Below, piece after piece: positions 10,279-22,299 of a stretch of DNA of 64,000 nucleotides. The stretch spans positions 372,001 through 436,000 of the forward strand of contig NC_045144.1 of the NCBI RefSeq assembly GCF_008831285.2. The letters are read 5' to 3'. The stretch's first letter is position 1. Each line of letters opens with the position of its first letter. Source of the DNA: Nymphaea colorata. Its lineage: Eukaryota > Streptophyta > Magnoliopsida > Nymphaeales > Nymphaeaceae. The position numbers and the translations under genes were made by a program. Under the pieces are notes generated by a model. It was not told where the DNA came from. It did no database searches and was given only the letters and a program-made list of their open reading frames with translations.

Positions 10279-12210
10279 TTGCCGTAGCCACCTTCCTCTC
10301 CTCCTTCATGATCCTCCTCCTGTAACTTCTCCCAGTTGCACTATCAAACTTTCCTACCAACATCTTCACTAATACTGTCAATGTTAACCAAAAATCCAGG
10401 CTTCTCGATAGACATCATTCACCAAGACTTGCCTCTCTCTCATCTCTATGATCCTTCATCCACTCCAGTTCGACGCACTGAGCAGGGCAGCTCTACGCTT
10501 CAAGTTGAGCTCCCGATTGGCTTCAGGTTATCCCAACACCAACAAAATGACCATCCACGTGTATTCTCATGAAGGCTGACCAGATGAACTAATTCCAATG
10601 CCTGACCGTTAAAATCTGGAAATATCTGGCAAATTCCAGATTTCAAGGAAATGCCCCGATAACTTAGAAGTTTAGAACTAAAGCCCATTGATCCTAGAAA
10701 CGTTCATCTGGGTTATCACAGTGGAACTTGATTCATGAAAAGAAAGAAAGAAATGGAAACTTGTGTCGTAAAAAGTTTAGAAACGAGTTGATCTGGCAAC
10801 TCTATCTTGTGAAAAGTAACAAAAATTGATTGAAACTTGTGTCCAGCTATCTAAGCATCCTTTCAAGATTCAATTGCTACGATTATTCTCTTTGTTTTCA
10901 TGTTCAATTGAGTTGAGGAGGACTATCTGGTCAACTTGTGAAATGTGTTGGGGTCCGCTAAACAGATGAAACTGCCGACAAGCGTTGACATCCTCCAATC
11001 AACCTGGTTGAAATGTTTTGGAAAACTTCCGCCTGTATGACAAGACAAAAATTTTAAAAAGAAAGTTGGCCGTATGTCCAACTATTTCTTATGAAATCCC
11101 ACCATACAACCTATATACTTAAATCTATGAGAGAATAGGCTGGTAGGCAGTTGTTTCGAGTTATCGAAGCAGCAACTTCATGTGCTATAAAAAGAAGACA
11201 TTGATACATCTATATATAGAGAGTTTCTCATGCAGCTTTACATTAGAGCATCACTAGAAGTCCAATCCTATGGCTCATGATCGATACTGGCAGCAACCTC
11301 ATATGGACATTGTGTGTTCCTTACTACAACTTTGCCTGCCAAATGAACTCCACATTAAAGCCAATTCAGTCTTCCACATACCATAACCTGAGATGCACCA
11401 CTAGCTTCTGGTCCGCTTGTGATGACAACCAACTTCGTAGCGTTAAGTCCTCATATGGTGATGGATCTGTTGTAGAAGGGTCCCTTGCTCTCAAAAGATT
11501 TTGCTTTGAGATGGCACTGATGGCATCAAGCTTCCGACAATCGCCTTTGGTTGCGTTCATAAAGAAAATAGTGTTGATTTCAAAAATCTTGTCGATCCTA
11601 GTCTTGTTGGCCTCAGGCCAGGATCTCTTTCACTTGTTAGTCACATCGGCTTCTTTATTAACCATAAATTTGCTTACAGTCTTCCTCTCCATAGCAAGAA
11701 AAATAATGTCATTGAGTAGATCAAATTCTGTGAGGAGGTAGAGTTCTTCGGAACCCAATGAAAGCAAATGCAGCTCAAGGCACTTTCTATACACTCACAC
11801 TAGATTACATAAATGTGGGGAACAACAGACAGCAACATGGTTGGGATATGCTGGATCAATCATGATAGACTCAGGTACCACACTGACTATCTTGCCAAAG
11901 ATGTGTATGACCAAGTGGCAAACACGGTGGCTAAAGCACAAACCATAAAAGATTCTATCATCCTAACCAAGATTATTTGTGTTATAATGTAGAGAATACT
12001 GGTGATCCATATTAAGGATTGCTGGAGATGACCTTTCATTCCACCAATGCAGACATGAAGTTGCCACCTTCAAATATCTTTTGGATGTATAGAAGTGCGA
12101 CGGCTAGCTTAGCCATTTTCGGGAATGTTTTCCAGCAGAACATGCATGTGAAATATGATTTGGGGAAGGGGCTGCTTTCTTTTGCACCAATTGAATGTAC
12201 TCAGGGCTAA
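10279..12210 (+). pseudogene. AP1: nepenthesin/CDR1-type aspartic protease pseudogene
   Basis: A1 aspartic proteases are secreted or apoplastic endopeptidases with two catalytic Asp motifs. Here the start codon equivalent is TTG (10279) and the signal-peptide region contains a stop (TAA at about 10324). The propeptide motif GFSIDIIHQD (about 10400) is readable. The reading is then interrupted by about 700 bp of foreign sequence (about 10530-11255). It resumes with WLMIDTGSNLIW (first catalytic Asp codon at 11283) and later MIDSGTTLT (about 11866). It ends with the family C terminus ...ECTQG and stop at 12210. There are several frameshifts in between. It is clearly non-functional and the most decayed of the four copies. 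Confidence 0.9.
10530..11255. other. Foreign insertion inside AP1
   Basis: This sequence splits the AP1 reading between the residues equivalent to KLSLGTP and YWA.IDTGS and is absent from AP2, AP3 and AP4. No coding frame, terminal inverted repeat or clean target duplication was found. Its right end contains a TATA-like CTATAAAAAG at about 11183, roughly 95 bp before the readable protease part resumes. It could be a transposon fragment or an intergenic segment moved in by rearrangement. Confidence 0.55.
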
Positions 12211-12220
12211 AGTTGTATAC

Positions 12221-12221
<1 letters not shown>

Positions 12222-12280
<59 letters not shown>
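12222..12280. repeat. (AT)n microsatellite after AP1
   Basis: A pure AT run starting 12 bp after the AP1 stop codon. AP3 has the equivalent run at 38761-38787, so the repeat predates the duplication. Confidence 0.95.
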
Positions 12281-12281
<1 letters not shown>

Positions 12282-12282
<1 letters not shown>

Positions 12283-12604
12283 CTTTCGTGATGATCTATG
12301 TGGTTCTCTATACTAGTCTATAATTGGCAGCATTGGACGCTGCTTTTGTTTTATGTCCTGATTATCATGTGGTTGATGGTGTTATTTTTTCATGTTGAAT
12401 AAATATATGTATCTTGTTTTAAAGATGTTTTCCCCTCCGTTTAAGTTTAAATCTTAACTTAGATATGTCTGCACGAGTATGAACTAACTGTGGCTTTAAC
12501 TCGACAGTCGCTAATACTGGCAATTCTGTCGCTAATAAGTAATCGCGACGGTCAAAACTCCACCAACACAAATTAACAAAGTGCTCACTATAAGTCCCCC
12601 CCAA
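12282..12604. repeat. AP1 3' flank, shared with AP3
   Basis: Sequence following the AT run matches about 38788-39080 downstream of AP3, including the stretch around 12422-12450 and CTAATACTGGCAATTCTGT. It probably holds the old 3' untranslated region. No gene is seen. Confidence 0.7.
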
Positions 12605-13260
12605 TAAAATGTTCCAATCTTGGTGTCTGTAAATTATGACATGGACACTGGTTTAATTACTGTCATTTATATATTTAATTACCTATTTGATGTCCCATGA
12701 ATAGAACGAGGATCTCCCACGACAGTTTCTGAGCACAAAAAAGAACCTATTTGATGTCACAAGAATTTGTTTTAGGTACTGGAAAACTATATATTTTAAA
12801 CTTAGAACATGATAACTCCTCAACTTGATTGCCAGATAATCTAAGCAAAATTATAATCAATCACCAAAATATGGAGTACTACTAACTTATGGAGTTTGGT
12901 GCATGTTGGATGGAGAGTCTATGCTTCATGCCTTCAAACTAATTAGAGTCCAAAAATCACCAAAATGGTTTTCAGTGAGGGAACAAGCTGAAGAAAAGTA
13001 GAACCCTAAAGGGGTAGTGGCAAATCCAAATATTTCTGGCTAAGGGGTAGTATTAGTTTAATTTTCAACTTTAACGTATATAAAAAGTTTTAAAAACTAG
13101 TATCAATGACTGGTAAGGGAAATTGCTTATAATATCCGCAATGTGGCTCCAATCTTGTTAAAAAGTCATTTGACAGCAGGGACACTCATAAAATTTTCAA
13201 AATAAGAACAACCCCTAAGTAGGTAGACGGAAAGGGGGATGCTTAGCAGAAGTCTAACCG
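12605..13260. repeat. Unit-start block, copy 2
   Basis: Diverged copy of 241-1000 (see that entry), here lying between AP1 and AP2. No gene is seen. Confidence 0.8.
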
Positions 13261-13263
13261 AGC

Positions 13264-13475
13264 GTGAGTGATGTTGGTGCTAGATTTCTATACTGCAACT
13301 GGAGTGGAAGCACTATACTAGTTGATGGATATTTGGCCCCACTCGCAGGCATCGATGCAGCCATGGGCTTGAGGGTAAGGGGAAAGAGGGAGCTTCTGGC
13401 TTTCACTAAGATTGTGGGGTGTCCTCCTGCTCATCTAAAATTAGAGCCCTACATATGTTATGTTATTTTTTAGCA
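13264..13475. repeat. Repeat shared with the right end of the window
   Basis: Matches about 62470-62630 (shared words GATATTTGGC, GTAAGGGGAAAGAG, CTCATCTAAA). In the right-hand copy it directly follows the 249-bp minisatellite, which is absent here. A 69-codon open frame exists but is not conserved in the second copy. Confidence 0.65.
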
Positions 13476-13529
13476 AAGGGGTTGGCACAAATTTATTTAT
13501 AAAATATTAAACTTTGCCGATTGTTATTT

Positions 13530-13950
13530 CATCATTCAGGCGAACAAGCTGGTATGACTCAAATAGGTTGATTCAAACCAATTTTCAGAGATAAACTGAA
13601 AAAAATATATTATAAAATAGATGAAAAGAAATCCCCAAATTATAAAGAACAGCACACAAACAATAATATATAGAAGCAAAAAAGAGCAGGAGAATGATGT
13701 CAAAAGATGACTACACGCTATTATAGATAGCCTGGCTTGAGAGAATGGCACGAACAAACAAACGGTCAACTGCTCTTTTAGGGGGCGTTTGATGGTTTGG
13801 AATTTTGATTTAAGAATGAAATGCAAGTCCAACTTCAACTCAAACATGAAACCTTTTACAGTCTTGAGAGTGGATAAACATCACTCAATGCAAGACCTTG
13901 ATAACATAAAATATTGTTAGTAGCCATGTAACACCAGCCAATTACTGATA
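13530..13950. repeat. Intergenic cassette upstream of AP genes
   Basis: Parts of this segment recur at 20335-20760, 27830-27960, 42680-43060 and 63650-63900. Shared words include GGTTGATTCAAACCAATTTT, CAACCAAAAGGTCGAC and AAAATTTGTCGGTTAATAAT in different copies. It forms the distal 5' flank of AP2 and AP4. No coding sequence is visible. Confidence 0.65.
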
Positions 13951-13976
13951 ATATATATATATATATATATATATAT
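13949..13976. repeat. (AT)n microsatellite
   Basis: AT dinucleotide run in the distal AP2 upstream region. AP4 has a compound AT/T/GT repeat at the equivalent place (43274-43412). Confidence 0.9.
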
Positions 13977-14399
13977 TCTGGCCATATTCACATTCACCCA
14001 CTTAACGGTTGAGAGAAAGATGAAGAAAAAAAAGTATAAACTAATACTAGATGACAAAAATACCCATTACTTTTTTTTTCTTTAGTTTTCTCTCGTCAAT
14101 TCATTATAATGAATCAAATAGTCCTTATGAACGAGTAGAGTAACATTGAATAATCAGAGTCCCCATTTATTTTTTTGCTATATATATAAAAATATAAAAG
14201 AGGCATATGATATGGCCAAAATGGACATAGCATACCTGCAAACCCTCATTGCATGAGCCTCTGCCCCATGAACTATCACCAGATGAGAGCCCATAATATC
14301 ATGGGGTGGAAAGACATTTGTATATATATATGTATAGAGAGAGATCGTGTGGGAGAAAGATTTTCCAATCACTTCAAGGTTCACGGTTTAAGGAGGTCA

Positions 14400-15002
14400 A
14401 TGGACAGGTTTTGGAGCAGGGACTACCATGTGTTACAGGGACAGAGTAAAAAAAAATTCATGAGAAGGGCCGAATTAATGTTTCTAAATTTTGACTAAGG
14501 TCAAAATATCATTTTTCAAAATTTTTATATAGGACAAGTGAAATTTACTAAAATTTACATATAGATTTTTTTTAAAAAAAAATTGTGGTGGGCCAGGGCC
14601 ATGCGAGCCTCCCTTGGCTCCACCCCTGATGCCTAAAAAAAATTTTCAAACACCACTAGGACAATCTCTTCTTCCAACGTATTCAACAGTTATTGCGGTC
14701 ACCTTAAGTAATACTTTAAAGTGTCTGCGGCCTTCCTTTTGTGTTTGAAAGTCTTCAAATGTTTGTGATTGTTATTCCTAAGCTTAACAATTGAAAATGC
14801 TACCACTTTTCTCCATTGTGATGGTTACTTGTTACACAAAGGAATATGTAACTCAGATCAGCCACATGTTTGTTTTTTTTTTCTTTTTTTGCATAATTTT
14901 CAAATCCAAATCCTTCCCTTCATCAGCGGCCACCATAACTATGACTTCCGTTATAAATATCAACACACTTATCCTTAGTACAGCAACCTTTTAGTCCTCA
15001 CC
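14400..15002 (+). promoter_or_regulatory. AP2 proximal upstream region
   Basis: Conserved with 36932-37419 (AP3) and 43725-44203 (AP4). All begin near TTTTGGAGCAGGGACTACC and share CAATCTCTTCTT and TTATTGC.GTCACC. TATAAATA at 14952-14959 lies 51 bp before the ATG and predicts a short 5' untranslated leader of about 20 nt. Conservation across three copies marks the ancestral promoter, though it now drives pseudogenes. Confidence 0.65.
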
Positions 15003-16327
15003 ATGGCAGCGTTCTTCTCCCCCTTAGCATTCAGCCTCCTCCTGCAGCTGCTCTTACTTGCAATACTGCCTAACCCTACCACAATCTTCGCTTCCAAACC
15101 TCTCGGCTTCTCTATAGACCTCATTCAACGAGACTCATCCCTGTCACCTCTCTATGACCCTTCATCCACTCTAGCTCAACGAGCTGAGCAGGCAAATCTG
15201 CACTCCATGTTGTGCTCCCGCAGCATTGCTTCACAGTTTACCAATACCTCCGGCGTGATCTCCAGCCCCGTGATGGTTGGTCCCAGTGAGTTTCAAGTGA
15301 AGCTCTCGCTAGGTACCCCATCCAGCCTGTACTGGGCCATTATAGACACTGGTAGCAACCTCAAATGGGCAACATGCTGCCATTGTGACAACTGCCCCGT
15401 CAAAACACCAATGTTTGATCCACTTCAGTCGTCCACCTACAAGAACCAGAGATGCTCCACCCGCTTTTGCACGGAATTGCGGAACCATCGTTGCACCAGC
15501 GACCCACTTTGCTGGTTCAGATATTCCTATGGAGACAATTCCAAAGTAGAAGGGGTCCTAGTCTCCGAGATGCTCCTGTTTGACAATGGTGCCGACACCA
15601 TCAAGCATGAAGGAATTGTCTTTGGTTGTGTTCATCATGAAGATAATCCTGAGTCTGCCCTGCGTAAAGTTCCTGGCCTTGTTGGCCTTGGCCGTGGTCC
15701 TCTCTCTCTTGTTAAACAGATTGGCTCTTCCATTGATGACAAATTTGCTTACTTCCTCCATATAGCAATGAAAACAATTCCGTGGGACAGCTCAAATTCA
15801 GCAAGGACACAGAGTTTTCAGTAACAGAAGAGGTTCAAGAGACGCCGATGGCATCAGATGGTGGTGAAGGCAGCATAAGTGTCGGGAACAGCAGACTCAA
15901 CATACAATTTGGTGGTGCACAGACGACTGCATTGTTGGGAGATGCTAGATCAATCATTATAGACTCGGGTACCAGCCTGACTTTTCTTGCCAAAGATGTG
16001 TATGGTCAAGTGGCAAATGCAGTGGCTAATGTCATAAACCGTGAACACTTCTGTCCTCCTGAGCAAGATTCGCTGTGTTACCATGTAGAGGACAATGCTG
16101 ATCCATATGAAGGGTTGCTGGAGATGACCTTTCATTTCACTAATGCAGACTGGAAGCTGCCACCTTCAAATATCTTTGGAATGTTTAGAAGTTGAATCAC
16201 CTGCTTAGCCATTAAAGATGGAAAGATGCCCATCTTTGGGAATATTGCGCAGCAAAACATGCATGTCAAGTATGATCTGGGCAACAGACTGCTTCCTTTT
16301 GCACAAACTGAATGTACACAGGGCTAA
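15003..16327 (+). pseudogene. AP2: nepenthesin/CDR1-type aspartic protease pseudogene
   Basis: This is the best preserved copy, about 441 codons once its breaks are ignored, the usual length for the family. It has a signal peptide (residues 1-30, a leucine-rich core), a propeptide with GFSIDLIQRDS, and the first catalytic motif DTGS with Asp codon 15345-15347. A cysteine-rich insert typical of nepenthesins follows (CCHCDNCP, CSTRFC, CTSDPLCWF). The second motif DSGT has its Asp codon at 15962, and the product ends ECTQG. Two lesions kill it: a deletion of about 4 nt near 15755, at the codons for AYC, shifts the frame and gives a stop at 15822-15824, and a TGA stands at 16193-16195. Like most CDR1-type genes it has no intron. 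Confidence 0.93.
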
Positions 16328-16330
16328 GGT

Positions 16331-18765
16331 CCAGCCATGAAAAAAGTCCAACATGTAGAAATGAATTGTTTATCGTATGAACAAAAGTTCTAGACTTTTG
16401 TCACCTATAAGTAAGGGTTTTATTTGGTCATAATTGTGTGTTTCTGGTTATTGCACGTTCAACTCTCTCCCTCCCCCTCTTGTGGATCTAAAAGTTAGAA
16501 TCTTAGAAATGACAGATTTTGTATATCTTTCATTATCTTTTCTCCTAGTCTGACTACATTTGATCATTTTGAGGTTTTTTTCTGTGTGAAACTGAAAAGT
16601 CTTATAATAATACCATGTTAATACTTTTCAAATACGAGGTTGATATTTTATTTTATTTGATTTTAAAGGTGGTGTTGCAAGGAACAATAGAGGGCATCTT
16701 AGATTATCTTGAAAGGGCAGTGCGGATACCTATAAGGTAGTTTGGTGGTATTTGCTACACTTTTTTTACACACGAGTCCTGTAAGTGTGTCTTGTAAGTA
16801 ATAGCTAAGTCAAAGAGAATATCAAGTGTTTTTAGTAGGTGCAGCTACAAAGCATTCTACATTTCAAGCATGCATTTTTACCATAGCTTCTGCTCATTTT
16901 GTTTTGGATATTCTTTTGTTGATTAAATTCTCTGGGTCTTTGAAAATGGGTGAAGTAGATTGTGGCTAACCTATGTAATCTTATAACTCTCGCTAACGAT
17001 CTATATTCAGCCATTCAATATGGTTTCAAATCTGATATTTGGTCTCTTCTCTCTCTCGTTTTTTCCATGATGGCCAATATTTTTGTATGATAATTGTACT
17101 AATTTTTTTGGTATAAGTTTTGGATATAGTTTGCAAATTGCTTTTATGAGATGGCTGCACATCGTCCAGCATTCAAAGCTTTTGTAAGACCTACTTTCTA
17201 TGATCCTTTCCACATACTTTGTATGCATGAATATATTTATTTGGAAATCAATACAATCTACTTATTTATTAAGAATTTTATGACTTTGTACTTTTTGATA
17301 TGCCACCTTATACTGAACAACTTCAGGGCCTTCCTCCTGCAACACATGGGTAAGATGATTATTCAGTCTCATTACTATGTAGCACTGGTATGGATGTAAG
17401 AATTCCTCTTTGCTGATGTCTGTGCCCTAATTGCTGCTCATGGAGCATCCAAGATCTTTTGGGCTTATAGCCTTTATACTGTCTATTACCTTCTTGCTAT
17501 TTTTAGTAACCTTACTTGGTCTACTTAATCCTTTCTCTCGATCTTATCTTGGTATTTCTTCTATTAATGCTGATTTTATTTCTAGAATGTGGTTACAGGT
17601 GGCCAATGCACTCAACAAATAGAATGTATTGGTGAAATTATAATTATAATTCTTAAGACTGATGGCACACCTATAGCTATTGGAAACAAGTTACATGTCA
17701 CAGGTGTAATCTACTTACTAAGTATAGTTGTTGAAACACATAGTTGCTGTTTGAGACATGGTGCATTTGCAACGAGCTGCCACTCTTTAATGTAACAATA
17801 TATATTCTCATATTTTGGTTTGTAAACTACTTTGCTTCTAATACCTTAAGACTGTAACAGTTTGAATTTCCGAATTTCCTCCTTTTCTTTGTAGTTTCAT
17901 CAGTATCAAGTCAATTTTAGTCGGAACTTGCATTTTGTCCCTTGGTGGCATGAAGCTGGTTTTGACTTAGTGGATCATGAGTTAATTTCTCTTCTAGAGA
18001 ACATCTGAGTCATCTCATCAGATCTGAACTAGTTATGGTCCTATCAGGCACTGCAGATGTGGATGTCAGCAAGGAGCGGAGAGTTATTCAAGATCTAGAC
18101 TCGATGGGCATGATTGATTCACAGAGGCTTGTCCTTTCTAAGGTGCATGCTTGATTAGTTTCTTCCTCTTGTAGAAGCTTGTCCTATCGATTGAGGCTGG
18201 TTAGTTTCTTTGTGCTGAAAACTGATGTATTCTTTGATCTTGGATCTTGTAGGCAGAAGTTGATGTGGAAATCAAGAAGCTTACTGCCCCCCCCCCCCCC
18301 GCCCAATATTGTTGAAGGAAACCCATGCTTGGATTACATCAAATACATCATTTTTCCATGGCTGGGAAGTTTGAAGTAGAATGGGAGGAATGGTGGAAAC
18401 AAGTGAATTTTAACGATTCTTGATTTTATAATTTTATTCTTCATTCAGACTTGATAGGGATGTCTAATCTGAATCTGTCGGTATCCATGTAAATTTTCAA
18501 ATTTACATTGATTTGTCAAGTTTTCTCAACACGGGCATGTCATTGGATAAATGCTGGGAATGACCAGTCCGTGCACTTCTAAAATGGTGGCCGGTGATCT
18601 GAGGCTAGCGAAACATTTTTGGCAACACTGCAAAGGGCAAGGACTAGTATTGGTCTTTTGCGAGTTGGCAATAAACTTATTTGCAACGACAAAAGGCATT
18701 GCCAATAGCTTGTCTTTATTGTTGTGGTTGTATTTGTTTCACCAGGGACCAGATCAGGTCGAAAC
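16331..18765 (+). pseudogene. Exon-like islands of an unidentified gene, copy 1
   Basis: This flank starts 4 bp after the AP2 stop and is duplicated at 53022-55818 plus 59157-59710. Blocks of higher similarity look like exons bounded by AG and GT. Examples are around 17145-17181 (MAAHRPAFKAF before GTAAG), 17326-17349 (LPPATHG), 17420-17520 (CALIAAHGASKI), 17601-17700 (ANALNK), 18034-18140 (TADVDVSKERR) and 18252-18290 (VDVEIKKLT). Stops interrupt several islands in every frame. I do not recognise the protein. It could be a host gene fragment captured early in the array or an old transposon. I see no promoter or complete frame. Confidence 0.45.
18288..18301. repeat. Poly(C) tract
   Basis: A run of C (one G near its end) within an exon-like island. 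The duplicate near 55606 reads GGCCGCGC instead. It may be an expansion or a sequencing artefact. Confidence 0.8.
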
Positions 18766-20340
18766 TCACCCCCGTCCCACCTTAAATCTATCATTTTTAA
18801 TATACGTGGATTTAAGATCCATGCTACATAAATCTTTGGTTTGTTTAAGCTGAGGATCTTTTAAAGCTTACCTTTTAATGCTACAACGAACTATCAAACA
18901 CAACTTAAAGTACGAAGGAGGATCGAACCAATCTCTCAAACCATCCGGACATAAGTACACCATCACAATTTTCTTTGTCACTTTCGATGCAAACTCTGCT
19001 GGGAGTTAGGCTGCCGTCCCTTTTAGTAGGAAGAATAAGTAATGAATCTACATCAAAGATTAACTTTGTCAATATTACTTGAACATCCCTTTCCTGACGA
19101 TCGGGGTGCCCACGCACTATTTTCTTTGTCTTTATATGTTTTTTTTATCAATATTCTATTGATAATGATTTTGTTTTTTTCAACTTCAGCAGTACATTAT
19201 AATAACCTTCGTACATGTTTGCAAAATAATATACTTTGTTATTTTTTTGAAATTTATATCTATCAGTTTGATCTAATTTTATGAAAATGTTTTTGACGAT
19301 GATATTTGCAGGGCCGGGGAAAAGAAAATGTGGATGAAGTTGGCGCTATGACTATCAAAGCTGGAGGTAGCTTGATGACAAAATCATGAAATGTCTGATA
19401 ACTAATTGATATAATTCTTTTTCTAAAACTTAAACGAAAAAAATATGGTATCAATTAAACATTGGCATTATTTGGGTCAAATGACTTACAAATTAACAAA
19501 GTGCTTATTTTGTAATTAATGATAGCTGGGCCCAATAGCATTCGGCCGACCTTGTATTTTGCTTTAAGAGAGAACCAATTAAAATTAAAATATAGAGATC
19601 TTCCCTAGTGCCAGAGCCTATTATGTATAAGGTCACCCACAATTGCAGATACATTCAAATTCAACTGAATCATCTTGTGTGATGATAAGTCATGTGGTGG
19701 AGCTACATGATGGATGGTGCCGCACAAACTTTAGTTATGTTCATGTTAATAACTTCACACATTTCAGGCAGCCACTTCTGCAGTATAATTTAAAACTGCT
19801 TTCAAAAGATCGTGCTCAAACAACTGATCAATGCAAATGCACTGATTTGGTTCTTAAACGACAATGACATGCTTTTAGTTTCCAGTCGACCTGGTTGGAT
19901 CGAGAGCAATGTGCTATACTAGTGCAAGGATGGAACTTGGAAGCACTATGTATGCTAGTTGAAGGACATTTTACTCTACTCACATGGGCATGGGCATTAT
20001 GGAAAGCCGGATCTAAAATTAGTGTCTTATATGGTCTTATGCATGAAAATTTATGCATATGGGTGCTTAATAACCAAGATAACATGTCTAAGTAAAAAAA
20101 AAGTCTTTTAGAAGGACAAAAAGGGTTCATGAAAAAGTAAATATTCCAAAATATACACTTCTTTATAAAAAAATAAAAAATACTCCAACCTTGCACCAAC
20201 CTACACGATCCAATATCATTGGACATGCGTAGAGGTGTAAAAAGGGAGGCCCAGGCAATCGCCAAAAAGAACTCATGGGACTAGGAATAATATTATTTAA
20301 TAAAATATAGAACTCTGCATGCCAATTATAATTTGATCAA
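18766..20340. other. Intergenic stretch, no gene seen
   Basis: AT-rich sequence without a supportable gene. Two small repeats lie inside. About 19765-19870 belongs to a dispersed family also at 29135-29246, 40548-40612 and partly 27476-27510 (shared TCAAGCAA.TGATC..TGCAAATGCA). About 20205-20300 matches 62915-63015. Confidence 0.6.
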
Positions 20341-20760
20341 ATGTCGGGCCGATAACAAACTGGTACAATTCAAATAGATTGATCCGAATCAATTTTCACA
20401 GATAAAATGAAAAAAAAATTATAAAATAGATGAAAAGAAAGCACCAAATTACAAATTAAGAACAGCAAAAAAATGACAATAGAAGCAAATAAGAGGAGTG
20501 AGAAAGACAAAGGATGTCTAGATGGCTATGAGCTAACAACAACCAAAAGGTCGACCCCTCTTCTGAGGACAAGAGTTTGACTTCAAACATATAGAGAGAA
20601 CAAGACCCAGCCCTGATGTCAAGATTGTTCCAGCTAAATTTTGATTCTCTTAACCTAGCAGAGGGTTCGCCACCACCAAAAATTTGTCGGTTAATAATAT
20701 TTGTGGGTCTTTCATGTGAAACCAAGTCCTTCTCAACGCAATCTGGAACCTTTCACAGTC
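20335..20760. repeat. Intergenic cassette, copy 2
   Basis: Second copy of the AP-upstream cassette (see 13530-13950), closest to 42680-43060. Here no AP gene follows. A copia fragment does. Confidence 0.7.
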
Positions 20761-20840
20761 TTAAGATTGGATAAAATTCACCCAGTGCATGTCTTTTGTT
20801 AATATAAGATATTGCTAGTGGCCATACAATGCCTGCTAAT

Positions 20841-21328
20841 AAAAAAGACTTCATCCTTTTTTCTTGAGAAAGAACACCCAACTCATCCATGATTTGTCAT
20901 CTTTTAACAGGAGAAAGTATCTGAAAATAAAGTTGGAAACAGCAGGAGCTGGCCCCCATACATCGGCCTGAACCAAGTTGAAGCAATATTGGCTTTTTAT
21001 TTCAGATTCAGGAAATGATTGTCCAGTCATCTTTGCGTAATTGCATGTCTCACATACTGGAAAATTGTAGATGAGCAAAAGAAACACAGTTTTGAGAATA
21101 AGATCACACAATGTCCCAACCTATAGTGCCATAGGAGTGATTCTTCATTCTTCTTGTTAGCTGGAAGTGCCTTGTTTGTGTTCAAGTTAATGTAGTAGAT
21201 AGAGCTCATCTCTCTCATAACCATCACCAAGCCTCTTCCGGGATTTCTGGTCCATCAGAATGACCTTCTAGTTGGAGAAAATATTCAGGAATTTCTGTAA
21301 CATAGAGCTGTGCTTGATTTGTTAACAA
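20841..21328 (-). mobile_element. Ty1/copia fragment (pre-integrase/integrase start)
   Basis: Read on the minus strand, it shows the pre-integrase motif LWHYRLGH (about 21130) preceded by GYERDELYYIN-like residues. The integrase zinc region CETCNYAKMT (about 21045) and VQADVWGPAP (about 20955) follow. Stops and frame changes make it dead. Sequence 21155-21328 matches 27970-28208, another copia remnant. The match ends exactly at 21328, where a second copia element begins. Confidence 0.75.
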
Positions 21329-21649
21329 TGATACGATCTATGGAACAGATACGATCAGGATCAGTTACAAAGGATAGGGTACAGTTTCCAATACTCAAGA
21401 GCTATCCAAAACTGACCAATCTTCTGTTAATGAGAAAGAAATCATTTCCCCTATCTTCTCCTATAATTCTGCCCAAATCTGTCGTGTAAATCAAGATCCT
21501 AAAATCAAGAATCTAAATTGTATAAAGTGATTATAAATATCTATACTCTCTCTGTGTGGTTATTGAATAGAAGAGATAGTGTTTGTGTGGATGTAGGCTG
21601 AATTTAGCCGAACCAGGTTACACCTGTGTGTTCATCTTTTCTTTTAACT
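21329..21649 (+). repeat. 5' LTR of the copia element
   Basis: Begins TGATACGATC and ends just before the primer-binding site. The end reads AACT instead of the usual CA. The left edge comes from the point of divergence with 27970-28208. No 3' LTR remains for comparison. Confidence 0.65.
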
Positions 21650-21662
21650 TGGTATTAGAGCC
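21650..21662 (+). other. Primer-binding site
   Basis: TGGTATTAGAGCC, one mismatch from the plant copia consensus TGGTATCAGAGC complementary to initiator Met-tRNA. Confidence 0.75.
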
Positions 21663-21904
21663 TGCAACTGCTTTCACCATGGTCTTCCGTATCCTGCATC
21701 TTTCTAGAGTCACGCTTCACCTGTCTGGTGCATGACCATTGTTTGATGCCGGCACCATCGTTTTCCAGCCACTCTCTGCTGCGTCCCCTGTTGCGTCTCC
21801 TGTTCGTCTTCCTACATCCATAGTTTTTTGCATTACAAGGGAAACCACAGAGGAGTGTGCAGTTTCATGCTCTTTTTTTTTGTGGTGAGCAAGTGAAAGC
21901 TACC

Positions 21905-22225
21905 AAGGCCTTCACTGAGGAGCGTGCTGCTTCATGTCTTCACCGAGGAGCACGCTGTTTCACTAAGGAGCATGCTGCTCCTTTTAGTGTTTGAACAAGA
22001 GTGTGGCACCAAGTGTGTTGTTTTTTACCTTCATCGAGGCACGTGCCTTCCTTTTGGAGTGTGTTATTCCCTCCCTTCAGCGAGGCATGTGCCTCCTTTT
22101 TTGTCTAAGGAAGGCCATGCTCTTGCCAGCCATCACCGAGGAGCATGCTGTTGACTTCCTTTTCTGTGTCTCAACAAGGGAAGGTCACGCTGTTTCCAGC
22201 CCTCACCAAGGGGCGTGCTGTTTTC
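21905..22225 (+). repeat. Degenerate tandem repeats in the copia leader
   Basis: About eight imperfect units of the type TCACCGAGGAGCATGCTG, each followed by pyrimidine-rich filler, lie between the primer-binding site and gag. Variants include GAGGCACGTGCC and AAGGGGCGTGCTG. Frames across it are open in places, but the composition is that of an untranslated leader. Confidence 0.65.
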
Positions 22226-22299
22226 TTTTCTGCACCAGGTACACAATGGAATGCTTTCTCAAGTTTGGTTTCTGTCAAGCTTGGTCAATCAAATTATCT

